Assembly (NCBI GenBank): GCA_900552545.1
Contig: USAL01000009.1
Location: forward strand, 1 to 32,783
Source of the DNA: an uncultured Sutterella sp.
GTDB taxonomy: Bacteria; Pseudomonadota; Gammaproteobacteria; Burkholderiales; Burkholderiaceae_F
Length of the DNA: 32,783 nucleotides
Reading direction: 5' to 3'
This document shows, piece after piece, positions 1 to 12,200 of this stretch (its first letter is position 1; every line of letters begins with the position of its first letter). The position numbers and the translations under genes are program-made. The notes below the pieces were generated by a model that saw only the letters and a program-made list of their open reading frames with translations, did not search any database and was not told where the DNA came from.

Positions 1-32
1 GAACGCTGATCCTTTGCACGCGTCCTGTAGAG

Positions 33-66
33 AAAAGCCCGGTCCGCCTTCGGTCCGGGCTTTCTT
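33..66 (+). terminator. Rho-independent terminator-like hairpin
   Basis: Arms GCCCGG (37-42) and CCGGGC (55-60) continue, after one mismatch, into CCG/CGG around a CCTT loop. The stem is flanked by AAAA on the left and TTTCTT on the right, so it could work on either strand. A frame with a TGA at 7-9 just upstream could be the end of a plus-strand gene lying outside the window, but only three codons are visible and I do not call it. Confidence 0.6.
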
Positions 67-109
67 GGCGCGGGGCGCGGCACTTTCTTTGTGCGCACGA
101 AACCCCGCT

Positions 110-137
110 GGGACGCCCGACCGTCGTCGGGCGTCCC
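110..137. terminator. Strong 12-bp inverted repeat, possible terminator
   Basis: A perfect 12-bp inverted repeat, GGGACGCCCGAC at 110-121 and its complement at 126-137, encloses a 4-nt loop. A short TTT follows on the plus strand and no T-tract follows on the minus strand. It may end plus-strand transcription, or protect the 3' end of the adhesin mRNA coming from the right. Which of these it does cannot be decided from sequence. Confidence 0.45.
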
Positions 138-148
138 TTTGTCTGGAA

Positions 149-186
149 CCCCGGGAGCTTCAAGCCATCAGGCCTCAGTCCCGGGG
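149..186 (-). terminator. Stem-loop downstream of the adhesin gene
   Basis: CCCCGGGA (149-156) pairs with TCCCGGGG (179-186) around a 22-nt loop, starting 28 nt past the adhesin stop codon in the direction of transcription. There is no good T-run after it on the minus strand. It is either a weak intrinsic terminator or a 3' stabilising stem, together with the longer repeat at 110-137. Confidence 0.35.
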
Positions 187-213
187 GAAAAGCGCCATGT
201 TGGGCCGCACAAA

Positions 214-3200
214 CTAATCGCGGAAACTCACGCTCAGCCTTGCGGGGTGCTTGGCCGTGTACCAGCCCTTGGTCTCAAGCTCCTTGCTCCAGCGGTCGGT
301 GACGGCCTCTTCCGGATTTCCCGCCTTGGGAACCGCAAAGCGCGTCTGCGACTCGACATCCTGCTTCGTGCGCCTGAGCGTGAGGCTCGGCTCCCGATCA
401 AGCCCCTCAATCATCGCCGAGAAGTCGATGACCGGGAAGGCGTTGATGTCGATGTCGCCCGCGTGCATGCCCGCCGCATCGGGGGCCTTGAGGTACTTCG
501 CGAGGCTCTGGGCGTTGCCGATCAGGGCCGCGCGCCCGCTGTCGGCACTGAGAATCAGGGACGTGGTGTCGGCGTTGCGTCCGGTGAACACGTAAAGGCT
601 CTCGGCCGCACTGATGTTGCCCGAAACCGCACCGCTGGCATTGAAGATCATGGCCGTCTTCTCAGAGCGCCCGTGGCCGAGGTCAATGCTTCCGACGCTT
701 GAGCCCGTACGCAAAACGCTCACCGTCGTCTCGGCATGAAGGTCGGACACCGAAATCGAGCCCTCCTTTGTCATCAGACCGATCGATTCGGCCGAAAGCG
801 CCTGCGCCGCAATGCCCCCGCCCGCGGCGTCGTCGTAGGGCGCGGTGCTCATGACGAGCTTGCCGCCCGCCGCAATGCCTTGCGCCGCAATCGAGCTGCC
901 GTAGATCTGCACGTCGCCCGAAACCGCGAGATCGTTGCCGATCGTCACGCCGGAATCCGTCGCGTTGATCGACACCGAGCCGTTGACGCGGCCGCCGTCG
1001 GCCTCGTTGATCCTGAGACCCGTCGAGATGTAGGCCAGGCCAAGCGAAAGCGCTCCGCCGGTCTGAATGTCGGCCGAAGCAATCGAGTTGCCCGTTTCGC
1101 CCAAACCGTTGTCGACGGCGCCGAGAAGCACGTCTTCGCCGGCAGTCACCGTGAGGTGCTCGGCCGTAAGGCCCATATCGGCGGCAATGTTCTGCTGCCT
1201 GATGCTGCCGGCGGCCGCAAGCGTCATCTCCTTGGTGGCCACGTTGGAAGAATCGTCGACGCCGCCCAGACGCACGCTGTCGGTCATCAGGATGTCGCCG
1301 CGCTCGGCCGTCACGGAAAGTTCCTCAAAGGCGTCAAGCCACGACTCGCCCGTAAGCGTCACGCTCTCGCCTGCGGAAATGACGAGCGACTCCTCGGCAT
1401 AGGCGTTTGCTCCGCCCGTAAACGCGATGTTGCCTTCGGCGCTTTCGATGCGCACGGAGCCCGCGCTTGAGCCAAGCTGCGCATCGGCTGCAAAGCTCAC
1501 ACCCTCAACGCCCGCAACCGCGATGGCGCCCTTCGTCTGCAGCTGCGCATGTTCTCCGAACGCAACCGATCCCGATGCCTGCAGGTTCACATCATGGGGC
1601 GCATCGTCGTCGGGGTCCGCCTCGGTGGCGATGTTGGCGTTGTCGCCGAATCGAACATCGTTGCCGGAGACAATCTGCACGGATCCCTGCGTCTGCATCG
1701 AAGCGTTGTCGGCAAAGGCGATGTCGCCCGCGGTCGTCTCAAAGCGAACCAATTTGTCCGCGGCATCACCAAGAGAGACATCAAGGACGGTGAAGTCGCC
1801 GTCAACCCGGATGTCTCGGGCAGCTTCAATCTCAAAGGCGTTGCTCGTGATCACGAAAGCCGCGTCGCCGAGATGAACGCTGCCCTCCTTGGTCTTGAGC
1901 TTGGCCTCATAGCCTTCAATGAGCGCAAGCGCCCCGATCTCGATGTCGCCTTTGCCTGCATTAATGCTCACAAGCGAATCCGAGGATTCCGGCGTACTGA
2001 GAATGGTGCTCTCTGCGCCCAACGTGACGCCTTCGGCTGCCGAAATGCTCGTGCTTGCTCCGGAGAAGATCGTCGCGTCGTTGCCGAGAAGGACGTTGCC
2101 AGAGAGCGAATCAATCGAAATATTGCCTTCTTCGGCATTCTCAATCGTCCCGAACACGGCGCGATTGCCGTAGATCACATCATCTTGAGCCGTCACGCGA
2201 ATGCCTTGAACCGAAGTTCTCGTCACGGAATCGTCGCCGAACGTCACGCCGCCCCTCTCGGCGGTCAGGACAAGTTCGGTGGTGTGAAACTGCGCCTTGA
2301 CGCCGAACACGATGTCGTTGCCGGCCGTCACCGACGTGTGGTAGTCGCCTTCCGAAAAGAAGGTTTCGACCGTTTGGTTGTCGCCCACCGTGACGTTGTT
2401 TCCGGCATTGACGACAAAGCCCAGACCATGAACGTCGAAGTCCTCGTTGAAAACGACATTCCGACCAGCTTCAAATTCAATTTGATTGTTGCTGCTCGTG
2501 AGCTTTGCCTCGCTGCCGATCACGATGTCGCCCTTCTGAGCCGAAAAGAGCGTCTTTTGTGCATTGGATTCAACGGTAAGCTCGTTGCCCATGTAGATCG
2601 ACCCGCCGGCACTGGCAATCGTCACGCCGTCGGTGGCGCCCGTGAGGGTCGCCTTGTCGCCGAAGGTGATGTCGCCTGCGGCCTCAACCGCAAGCGCATC
2701 GGCCAGCCCCGTCGCCGACTCGCCGATTTCAAACGCCTCGCCGGCCGCAAGACGGATGCCGCCGTATTTCCCGGCCTCAAGTCCGCTTTGCGTTCCGGCC
2801 TTGACGACGGCCCCATTGCCGATGGAAAGGCTTCCCTGCTCGGTCAGAAGCACGGTGTCGGTTTGCGAGACAACCGTCAGGTTGTTGCGAATCGACATGC
2901 CCTTGCCGCCGTAAACCGTGACGCTTCCGTTCTTTGCAGCAATCTCAAGCGCATCATCAGTTACCGACAGGACGCCGTGAGCGCCGATCGTGATGCTGCC
3001 TGCCGTCGGATCGTCCGATGCGCCCTTTTGCGCGTCAACGCTAAGTCTTCCGCCCAACGTGAGATCAGCGTCGCCGATGACCTCGACTTGTCCGGCCCGG
3101 GCAATGAAGGCCGCACCGCTTCCCACAGCAAAGCCTTCCCTGCCGCCCGTGACGGAGACGTTGTCGCCCTCAAGGAGAAAGTTTTCTCCGGCGCTCAGGC

Positions 3201-6200
3201 TGGTGACTGCATCGACGCGAACATCGCCGCCCGTTGCCGTAATGGACGAACCGTCGGCAAAGTCAACGCGATCGGCAAGCACCTGCGCATCGCCTGCAGT
3301 GGCTGTCACCGTGGTGGCTTTTTGTGTACCCATCACAAGACTGCCGCTTGTTTCAAGCGTCACACTTGTGCCGGAGAAGGTGCCGGGATCTGCTCCGTTG
3401 TTGACGACTCCGGTCAGGTTGAGTTCGTTTTCGCTTGAACCTTCCCTCACCGTCCCCGCTCGCAGCACGAGCGCGCCGCCGTTGGAAAGCGTTGCTTCGG
3501 CAAGGTTGTTTCCGCCGGCAGCCGAAAGCGTGAGCGACCCGTTTGCAGTCGCCGCAATTCCCTTGCCAACGATCGAACCTCCGGCCTGGACCGCAAGATC
3601 GCCGTCCGAGGCCGTCACGGTCTGCTTTTCATTGAAGACGACGTCGCGGCCGGCTTCAATGGCGATGCGGCTGCCTGCAAGCGTCTGCATGCCGGACAAA
3701 TCCACCGCACCTTCAGCAGAAGAAAGGTTCACTGCCGCTCCCGTTGTCGAGAGCTTCGCACCCGCAAGACCAATGTCACCCTTGGACGAAACATCCAACT
3801 TATCGGCTGCCGTGATGGACGCACCGTCCGCAGCAACGGCTCCTGTCTCAGCCGTCAGAGCAACAGATGCTCCCGAGAGCGCTGCGCCCTGTGCCGTAAG
3901 ATCAGCGCCTGCCGTAAGCGTCAGTGCCTCTTCGGCACTCAACTGTGCCGCATCAAGACCAACGCTTTCCTGCGCCGAAACCTCAAGCCCCTTGGATGCC
4001 GTGATGGACGCACTGCCCGCGACAACGGCTCCTGTCTCGGCCTTCAGCGCAACGGCTGTTCCCGAGAGCTCTGCACCCTGCGCCGCAAGATCAGAGCCTG
4101 CCGTAAGCGACAAATCGGCTGCGGAATCCAGAGACGTCTGATCATTGATCTTGATCGCCCCCTGACTCTGAAGCTCAATGCCGCCGGTACCGGCAGACAT
4201 ATTGTCCTCAACGACAAGGCTGCCCTGGGTGTGTACGCCCACGCCCTCGCTAGCATTGATCGCCTGTGCAAGCGTGAAGTCCTGACCGCCCGCAACGTCA
4301 AGGTAAAGTCCCTGAATGTCACCCTTGGTCAACGTCAGGCTCTCAACCCCCGAAAGCCGCAAGGCCGTCTCGCTCGTACCGATCGAACCGTCCTCGCCAA
4401 CGGAAATCGTGAGGCTCTCGGCCGAAATCACCCCCTGCGCCAGCGCTCCGTCTGCTTCGGCCATCTCAACACCGACATCGGCCGAAAGCACCATCTCAGC
4501 ATTACTTGCGGCAGACAACACGCGCATGACGCCATCGGTCTCGGTCACGTACACGCCCTGCTGCGCGGTAAGCGCAAGCCACCCATCAGCGCCCGTCACA
4601 TTGACCTGAAGAGCCCGCTCGGCCGAGCCGAGTCCGCCCGCGCCGCCGCGAAGCGTCACGGTGCCGCCCGAAAGAATCGAATCATTTGCTGCGGCAAGGA
4701 TGCCCTTTTGGCTCGTCAACCGCAGGGCGCCCTGCGTCGTCACCACGCCGACGGGAATCGCCTCGTCGCTTGCCACAAAGACATTGCCCGGCGCCTGCGC
4801 GTCAATGCGCGCATCCTCGCCGGAGAGCTTGATGCTGATCGGACGCTTGAGCGTTACGGTCACGGTCTTGTTGTCGGCATCCCAGACGACGTCGCTCACA
4901 TCGGCTCGCGAGAGCATCTTGTAGGCCTCAAGCCCCTTTGACTTCGAGATGTCAAGATCGTCGAAGCTGTAGGTCGTCTGATCCACTTCGTTGCCGATGT
5001 TTCCGGCATTGTTCACGTCGATGTCGACGCGGGCCGCCTCGATGTTGGCTTCGCCCGCCTGAGGCGATGCGCCCGGATCCGGGTTCACGATGGCCTCGGA
5101 GACGGCATAAAGAAGCTCGTCCTTGGTCCAGCCGTAGTCGTCTTCCGCGGCAATGGTCTTTGCCAGGGCGCTGTCGGCGTCGGCCTTTTCGGCGCTGATC
5201 GCCGCCTCAAGGCTCGCGGTCTCGCCAAAGCGCTCCCTGAGGTTTGCAAAATCAGCCTTCTGCTCGTCCTCAAGCTTCGCCTGATCGTCGGCCGAAAGTT
5301 TCCGGTAGGCGTCGTAGCGGTTGTAGTCGGCCGTCACAATGTCGGTCTGCGCCTGGACGTCGGCCTCCCAGCGCTCCTTGCCGTTGTCGGCGCCGCCTTC
5401 GCCAAGGATGCCCGCATCAATCCAGCTCTGGATGCGCTCCTCGGCATTGCGCTCGTCAAGATCCTCCCGAGCAATGGCATCCGAAAGATTGCCGTCATCC
5501 ACGACAATGGAAACCAAGTCCTTCGCCTGCACCTTGCCGATGCCGAGATCTCCGACGGCGTGAATTTCAACATCGTCGGCGGCAACGGCGTCAAATCTCT
5601 GGGAGCCGTCCTCGGAGGCAAGCTGCGTGAGCTTGTTGAAGACAAGCGAGCCCTCGGCGCTCTCAAAGCGCATGTCGCGAGCGCTCACGACATCGGCCGT
5701 CATTGCGCCGCGCACGATCATGTCAATCGTACTGTTGGCACTGAGGTTTGCCGCGTTCACCGACGCCCCCTGTGCGAGAGCCGACGCATCAAGATGCATG
5801 TCGCCTCCGGCCTTGGCGCTGAGCTTGACCGTTCCCGTGGAGCCCGCCAGGCGCACCGCCGACATTTCGTCGCCGATTGAGCCGCCCGCCGTGAGGCTGA
5901 CGCTCTGCGCGCCGTGAATCGCTGCGGCATTGTTGGCGCTGAAAATGTCGCCTCCGGAAGTGAGCGTCACGCTGCCGCCAACGGCCGTCAGGCTGCCCGA
6001 AAGTCCGATGTCGGCTTCGGACTGCACGTTGATCGTATTCGTCCCCGTCAGGAAGCCGACGGCAACATCCTGGTCGGCCTTGACCATATAGGTGCGGATT
6101 TTCGTCGCCGTATCGTGCTTTTCACCGTACAGGTGGTGCGTCCCCGAGAAGTGCGTCCAGTTCGTGTACGTGGTCCAGGTGTCGTACTTCCATTCTCCGG

Positions 6201-9200
6201 TGGTCTCAGCCGTGGTATCGGTTTGTCCGACGAAAATGCTCCCGGATGTCTGGTCCGGACGCATTCCGATCGTAGCTCCCGATCCGAGACTCGCGTCGGC
6301 GACCTCCGTTACGTGATCGGCCGTCCACTTTGACGGATCGCCCCAGTCGAAAAGCCCCCAAACGGTAAAGTTCTGGGTTTTGTCGATTGTCGAAACTGTG
6401 CCGGTATGCGTTCCCGTCGACCATAGGTAGACCTGATCGGCCAACGGCTTATAGCTGGCGATGCTCGCGTCATTGGCGGCCGTCGTTCCATCGCTGTACT
6501 GCCAGCTGCTGACGATGTCCGTGCCCGAGCCGCTGTTGCTCCAGCGCGTCACGAGCGCGTCGACCGTCTTGTCGCCGAGCGTTTGGCCTGCATAGGACGT
6601 GTCAGTGATTTCGATCACGCCGTGGGTGTTGCCCGTGTTGATGTTTCCGAGCAGCACGCTCGCTGCGCCCGCATCAATGGAAACGTCGACCGAGCCCGCC
6701 GCGGCGTAGAGCTTGCCGCCGCCCGTGCTCGCGATGCGTCCGGTGATGTAGATGTGGCCGCCCGTGGGCGTGATGTCGTCGACGATGATGCGGTCGTTGA
6801 CCGGGTCGTACCAGGCCGCAACGCGCTTGGCGTAGGTCCCCGCAGCCGTCTGATACGTTCCTTCCTCGCTGATGAGGTAGGCCGCAGTCGTCGGATCAAT
6901 CGTGGTCGGCGCACCGGCAGCAAGCCATTGGCTGCGGATCGCCGCGATACTGCCTTGCGCCGCTTCGTCGTCAAGATCCACGCTCCAGACGGCGTAGCCG
7001 CTTTGAACCAGACCGTTGAGATTGACGTTGTCGGCATTGAGGTAAATGTCGCCGCCCGCCGTCATGACGCCGCCGGCATTCTTGAGAGCATCCGACGTAT
7101 AGGAGCCGGTGGCGTTCGCATTGGTTTTTTCGACTTCGTCGGCGTAGAGCGATTCAACATCGCCGCCAACGTTGTATAGGCCGCTCGTGTGCGACTGCAT
7201 GACGCTGCCCTCGGCTTCAAGCGTGAGGTCGGTTGCCGCGGCCACACGCTCGGCAAGAATCGCAATGTCGCCTGCAGCCTTCACCGTAAGCGAGCCCGCG
7301 TCGTTGGCCACGACCCCGTCCATGACGATCGAGTTGTCGGGCTTGATGCTTTGCGTCTTGCCGTCGGCCTTGACGGTTATCAAGCCGCCGAAGTCGGAGG
7401 TGATGCCGATGGTCGGATCGGGAGCATCCGCCTGGCTTGACACCGTGCCCTCAAAGCCTGCGAGCGAACCGACAAGGCCCGAGTTGAGTCTGAGGTTGCC
7501 GCCCTTGTCGAGAATGCGCACGTTCTCGACCTTGAGCGCCAGATTGGAGGTGCTTTCAATGTCGATGCATTGGGCCGCATTGGCCTTGATCGTGCCCTTG
7601 CCCTTGACCGAGTCCGTCGAAAGGCTGATGTCGCCGCCCGAGACGACGATGTCGGAAACGGACGCAAATCCCCTGTTGTCGCTTGCAACAAGCTGGACGC
7701 CGCCGTTGGCGTCAACGCTTGCGTAGCCCGACTCAACCATCTTGTTGAGAAGCATCCGGGCCTCGGCCTTGTAGGCAACGAGCGCGGCGCGCGATTCGCC
7801 ATCCCCGGCGTCGCCGTAGGAGGCGATGAGCTTCTGCAACGCCTGGTAGCGCTCCCAGTAGAGGTTGGCGACGTCCTCGGTGCCGACCTCGATGTGCCCT
7901 TGAACGCCTTCGGCATTGATGACGGGCTCCTTGACGGCGCCGTCAATCTCGAGGCGATCGTCGGTGTTGACCACGCCCGAGATCTCGACCTTGGCGTAGG
8001 TCTGGGTGCCCGCGATAAGCGAACCGTCGACCGTGATCGAATCAATCGGATTGAAGTTGTCGGGATTGCTGCTGCCCGCGCCGCTTGAGGCGATCTTGAC
8101 ATTGCCCGCGTCGCTTGCAGCGGTAATCACCCAGTATCGGGTCGTCTCGTTGATCGACCAGTCGCCCACGTCGGCCGCCGCCTCGATATTGCGCACGGCC
8201 GTGACGCTTCCAGCCGCCGTCAGGCTGTCGGTGACGTCAAAGCTCGAATGCAGCGCACTGTCGGCTCCGCCGAGCGAGTGCGCGTAGGCGTGCGTGTAGC
8301 CGGTGTAGTCGAATTCGGCATGGCTGCCCAGAGCGTCGCGCCCGGCGCCGATCAGGACGTCGCCTGCGCCCGAGACGCTGCTGCCGGCAGCCAGCGTCAC
8401 CGAATTGGCGTGCGTGATGCTGTTGGTGGACTTCGCACCGGCGCCGCCCACGGCCGCGCCCTGCAGATCGCCGATCGCCTCATAGCGGCGCTTTTCCGAA
8501 GACGAGGCCGTAATCGAGAGCTTTTGGGCATCGTCGGCGTTTTGAATCCGCGCGCCTGCGGCAACGTCAACGCTGTTTTTGATCGTTTCCGTATTGTTGT
8601 TGTAGGCGGTCACGCCCGCGGCCGCACCCGCCGTGCGGCCGCGCACCCGCAGGGTATTGTCTTCGTCAGTGTAGGCCGAAAGCGCCAGTTCGCCGCCCGA
8701 AGAAAGCTGCGCATCCTTGGCCACATTCACCCTGGAAGTTCTATCAATCGAACTTTCCGAGCGCCCCTCGGCGCCGGAAACGGCGCCGTAGACGGCCGCA
8801 TCGACCGCATAGCCGTCCTCCTTGACGGAATTGATGTCGATGTCGGTGCGCGAGCCTGCCGTGAGGCCGCCGTCGGCCGAAATCGTGCCGGCAAGGGTCA
8901 GCGTGCTCGCGCCCTTCATCGTGTTCTGCAGCAGGACGCTCGAGCCGCCGACTGCGACGCCCTTGGTGTTTTGTGCTTCAAAGCGAAGCGTATGACCGGA
9001 GCTTGAGGCAATGGCCGCACCCTCGCTCGTCTTCCAGAAGCCCGAGACGTTGACGGTCGTGTTCGAGCCGTCGACGTGGCTCACCTCAGCGGCCTTTTCC
9101 GAGGCTTCAATGACGGTGCCGCCCGCGCTGTAGGCCTTGAGCACGGCGGATTCACGGTTGGCGGCGCTCAGTTCGAGCGACTTGAGGGCGGTGTTCTCCT

Positions 9201-12200
9201 TGCCCTTGACGTCGGCCGAGACCTGCGCCTCGTGATTGACTTCAGCACGGCTGTTGCCGCCGGCGACCACGCCGCCCGTTCCCAGATCGGAGACGGTTTC
9301 GTAGACCGCATAGCCCTGCGCATCAAGGCGCAGCGCGGTTTCGCTTCCGTAGTCGTTGTCCGCAATCGAGAGCGTCGTTTTTGCCGTGTTGTGCACGACG
9401 GCGTCGTTGGTCGTTCCGCCGCCGATCACGGCGGCGCCGTAGCTTTCTACGCTTGTCTGAAGCTTCATGGCATCGGCGTCGGGATCGGCATCCGTGCCGA
9501 GGCGCCCCGAGGCCGCATCGATTTCCACGCTTTTTGCCGCAAGCGTCGATTTCTTTACCGTCACGTTCGTTGCGCCGCTTTCCTCAACCTCGGCAGTCAA
9601 AACGCCGACGTTTATCGCGGAGGCGTAGCCCTGATAGGCCTTGGCGAGAAGCTGCGGCCGATTGTTGGCTTCAATCACGAAGGACTCGCCCATGACGCTC
9701 GAACCGCTCACCGAGACCTCAGCGCCGCCCGAATCCTTGATCGAGCCGCGCGAGGCCTGACCGTTGACGGCGCCCCCGACGCCCGAGCGGGCATGCACCG
9801 TGCGCTTGATGCCGCGCAAAGCTTCGACGGCCGTGTTGCCGGCAAGCGTTGCTTTGTCGACGTCGACACGAAGACTTGTCGCATCGCGCAGGTCGGCAAT
9901 CGTGCCGCCTCCGCCCACGATCGCGACATTAAGCCCGAACGTAAAGGCCTCGATCTCCGAGTCGTCGCGCGCGGCAACCGCAAGCGTCTTGCCCGCGGTT
10001 TGGCTTGTAAACGTGCTGTCGGCAACGCGCACCGCCGCGCCGCCCGTCGCCTCCACATCCGTGTAGACGGCCATGCCGCTGGCAAGCGCGACGGCCGCCT
10101 GATAGGTCTCTACCGAGGTCTTGCCCGCAATCCGCGCGCCGATCCGTCCTCCTTCGCGCGCGACAATCTTGCTCTTGGAAATGTCGAGAGCGACATTGCG
10201 GTTTTGCCGCAGCGTCGCCACCGAAGCGGCAAGAACCGCGCCGCCTGCTTCGCCCGAGCCCACGGTCACGTCGACCCCGGCGCCGTCGGCTGCGTCTTCA
10301 CGCGCTTCGACGGAGACCGTACCGGCTTCAATTGTCGAGCCGGTCACCGACACGTGCGTTGCGCCCGCAGGGGCGTCGGCCGTCGCGCTCTGGGCGGCGG
10401 CCTGCATCATCGTCTTTTTCTCGTCATCGGTGAGAACGCCGTTCGTCTGTCCGAGCGCCGAAGCAAAGATTCCCGGATCGCTCGTGCTGCCCGAGCCCGC
10501 ATAGGTTGAGAGATACTCGTCGATCTGCTTCTGCGTCGCGCCCAAAGACGTCTGCTCGCTTGCAAACGGATCGCCGTCGGCGCCGATCAAGGTCGAGACG
10601 ACGTTGGCCCCGAGTGCGCCAAGGCCCGCGCTTGCAAAGACGTTGGTGGCGTCGACGAAGCGGTTCTGCTCGGCGGCAACCGTGACGCTGCCGCCCGCAA
10701 GGCGCGAGTCGGCGACCGTCGTCAGGGCCGAGCCGTAGAGGCGGTTGACCATCACGGCGGCTCCGCCGCCCACAATCGCGCCTGCGGCCGTCACGTCGAC
10801 AAGCTTCATCGTGTCGCTGCCGAGGCTGCGAACGGAAACGGCGGCCTCTCGTCCTTCCTTGGAGCCGATTTTGGCGCCGTTAATCTCAGTCCGTGCCGCC
10901 CCTTCGACGGTGTTGACCAGCACCGTCGCCGAAACCGCGGCGTACTGCGATCCCGAGGCATTGACGGCGATGCCACTATTTTCCGTGCGCCTGCGCGCCT
11001 CGATCTCGGCCTTCTCGGAAACATCGGCCGAAAGCTTGCCGACGGAGACCCCAACGTCGTTGTCGCCGTAGTTGACGTTGACGTTGACCGCGCCCGCTGC
11101 GGCGCCGGACCCCGCGCCGCTCACGCCCAGGGCGTTGTAGCGGCCGAGATAGTCGCCCGCAATCGCAAGGCTTTGCGCGCTGATCGTGGTTGCGTTCGTG
11201 CGCGCGACATCAACCGAGACGTCGGAGAGCTCGCGCGTGACGTTGGCAAGCACCACGCCTGCGCCCGTACCCGCTCCTGCGCCGATGAGCGCAAGCGAGG
11301 AAACGCCCTCCTTGCCCTCGGCCTTGATTGAAACGTCGCCTTCGGACGCAAGACTGCCGCCGTCAAGAGCGGCGCTCACTGCGCGCTCGGTCGTCGCCAC
11401 GTTGACGGCAATGGCACCCGCGCCCGTACCGGCGCCCGCCGCCGTGGTCGAAATGTTGTCCACATTGGCATAGTGCGCTGCAAAGATGTCGAGGGCGTCC
11501 TTGGCGTTGAGCGTGCTGCCGGTGACCTCGGTCTTGGTCGTGCCACCGAGATACGTGACGCTCACGGTGCCCGTGCCCGCTCCGGTGCCTGCTCCCGCTC
11601 CGTTGAGTACGAGCGACTTGAAGGTGGTCGTGCCGGTGGCCGACACGAGCATGCCCGAGACCGTACGCTGACCGCGGTCGGCTTCGAGCGTGCCGCTGAT
11701 GGAGACGTCGTTGGCGACTTCGTCGTTGACGGCCGAATCGGCCACGGCGCCCGCCGTCGTGAGCTTATTCTCACTCTCACCCGTTTCGGTGAGCGTGCTG
11801 CCAGAGACTGCAGCCTCTGTCTTGCCGCTTGATTCATTGACGAGCACCGAGAGTCCCGCTGCGGCAGTCGACGCGCCCGCGGCCTGTCCCACATAGGCGC
11901 CGGTCACGTCGTCGCTCTGCGCATCCACAAGGAGCGCTCCGGAGACCGCCGCATGCACCTTGTCGACCTTGGCCGTCGTGTTGTCGTCAATGAGATTGAC
12001 GCCCACCGATCCCGTCACAGCGGTGTTCTGGCTCGCCGCGCCGCCCACGGCAATCGTTTCGATGTCGTTGGCGGTCTTGGCCTTGACTTCAAGCGTCTGC
12101 GCAAAGAATTCCACAGGCTGCGCGCGATCGTCCGACAGCGTTGCCGTCGTGTTCGTGCTGATGCGGTTGACTGCAATGCCAAGGCCCACGCCCGCGTTGG

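Noticed and set aside
1549..3438. Long plus-strand open frame (629 aa) opposite the adhesin gene
   Set aside because: It is antisense to a well-supported adhesin and lacks a recognisable domain or ribosome site. Such frames come from the GC-rich codon pattern of the repeats. The same applies to plus-strand frames at 736-1470, 9076-10509, 11953-13008 and 17338-18549.
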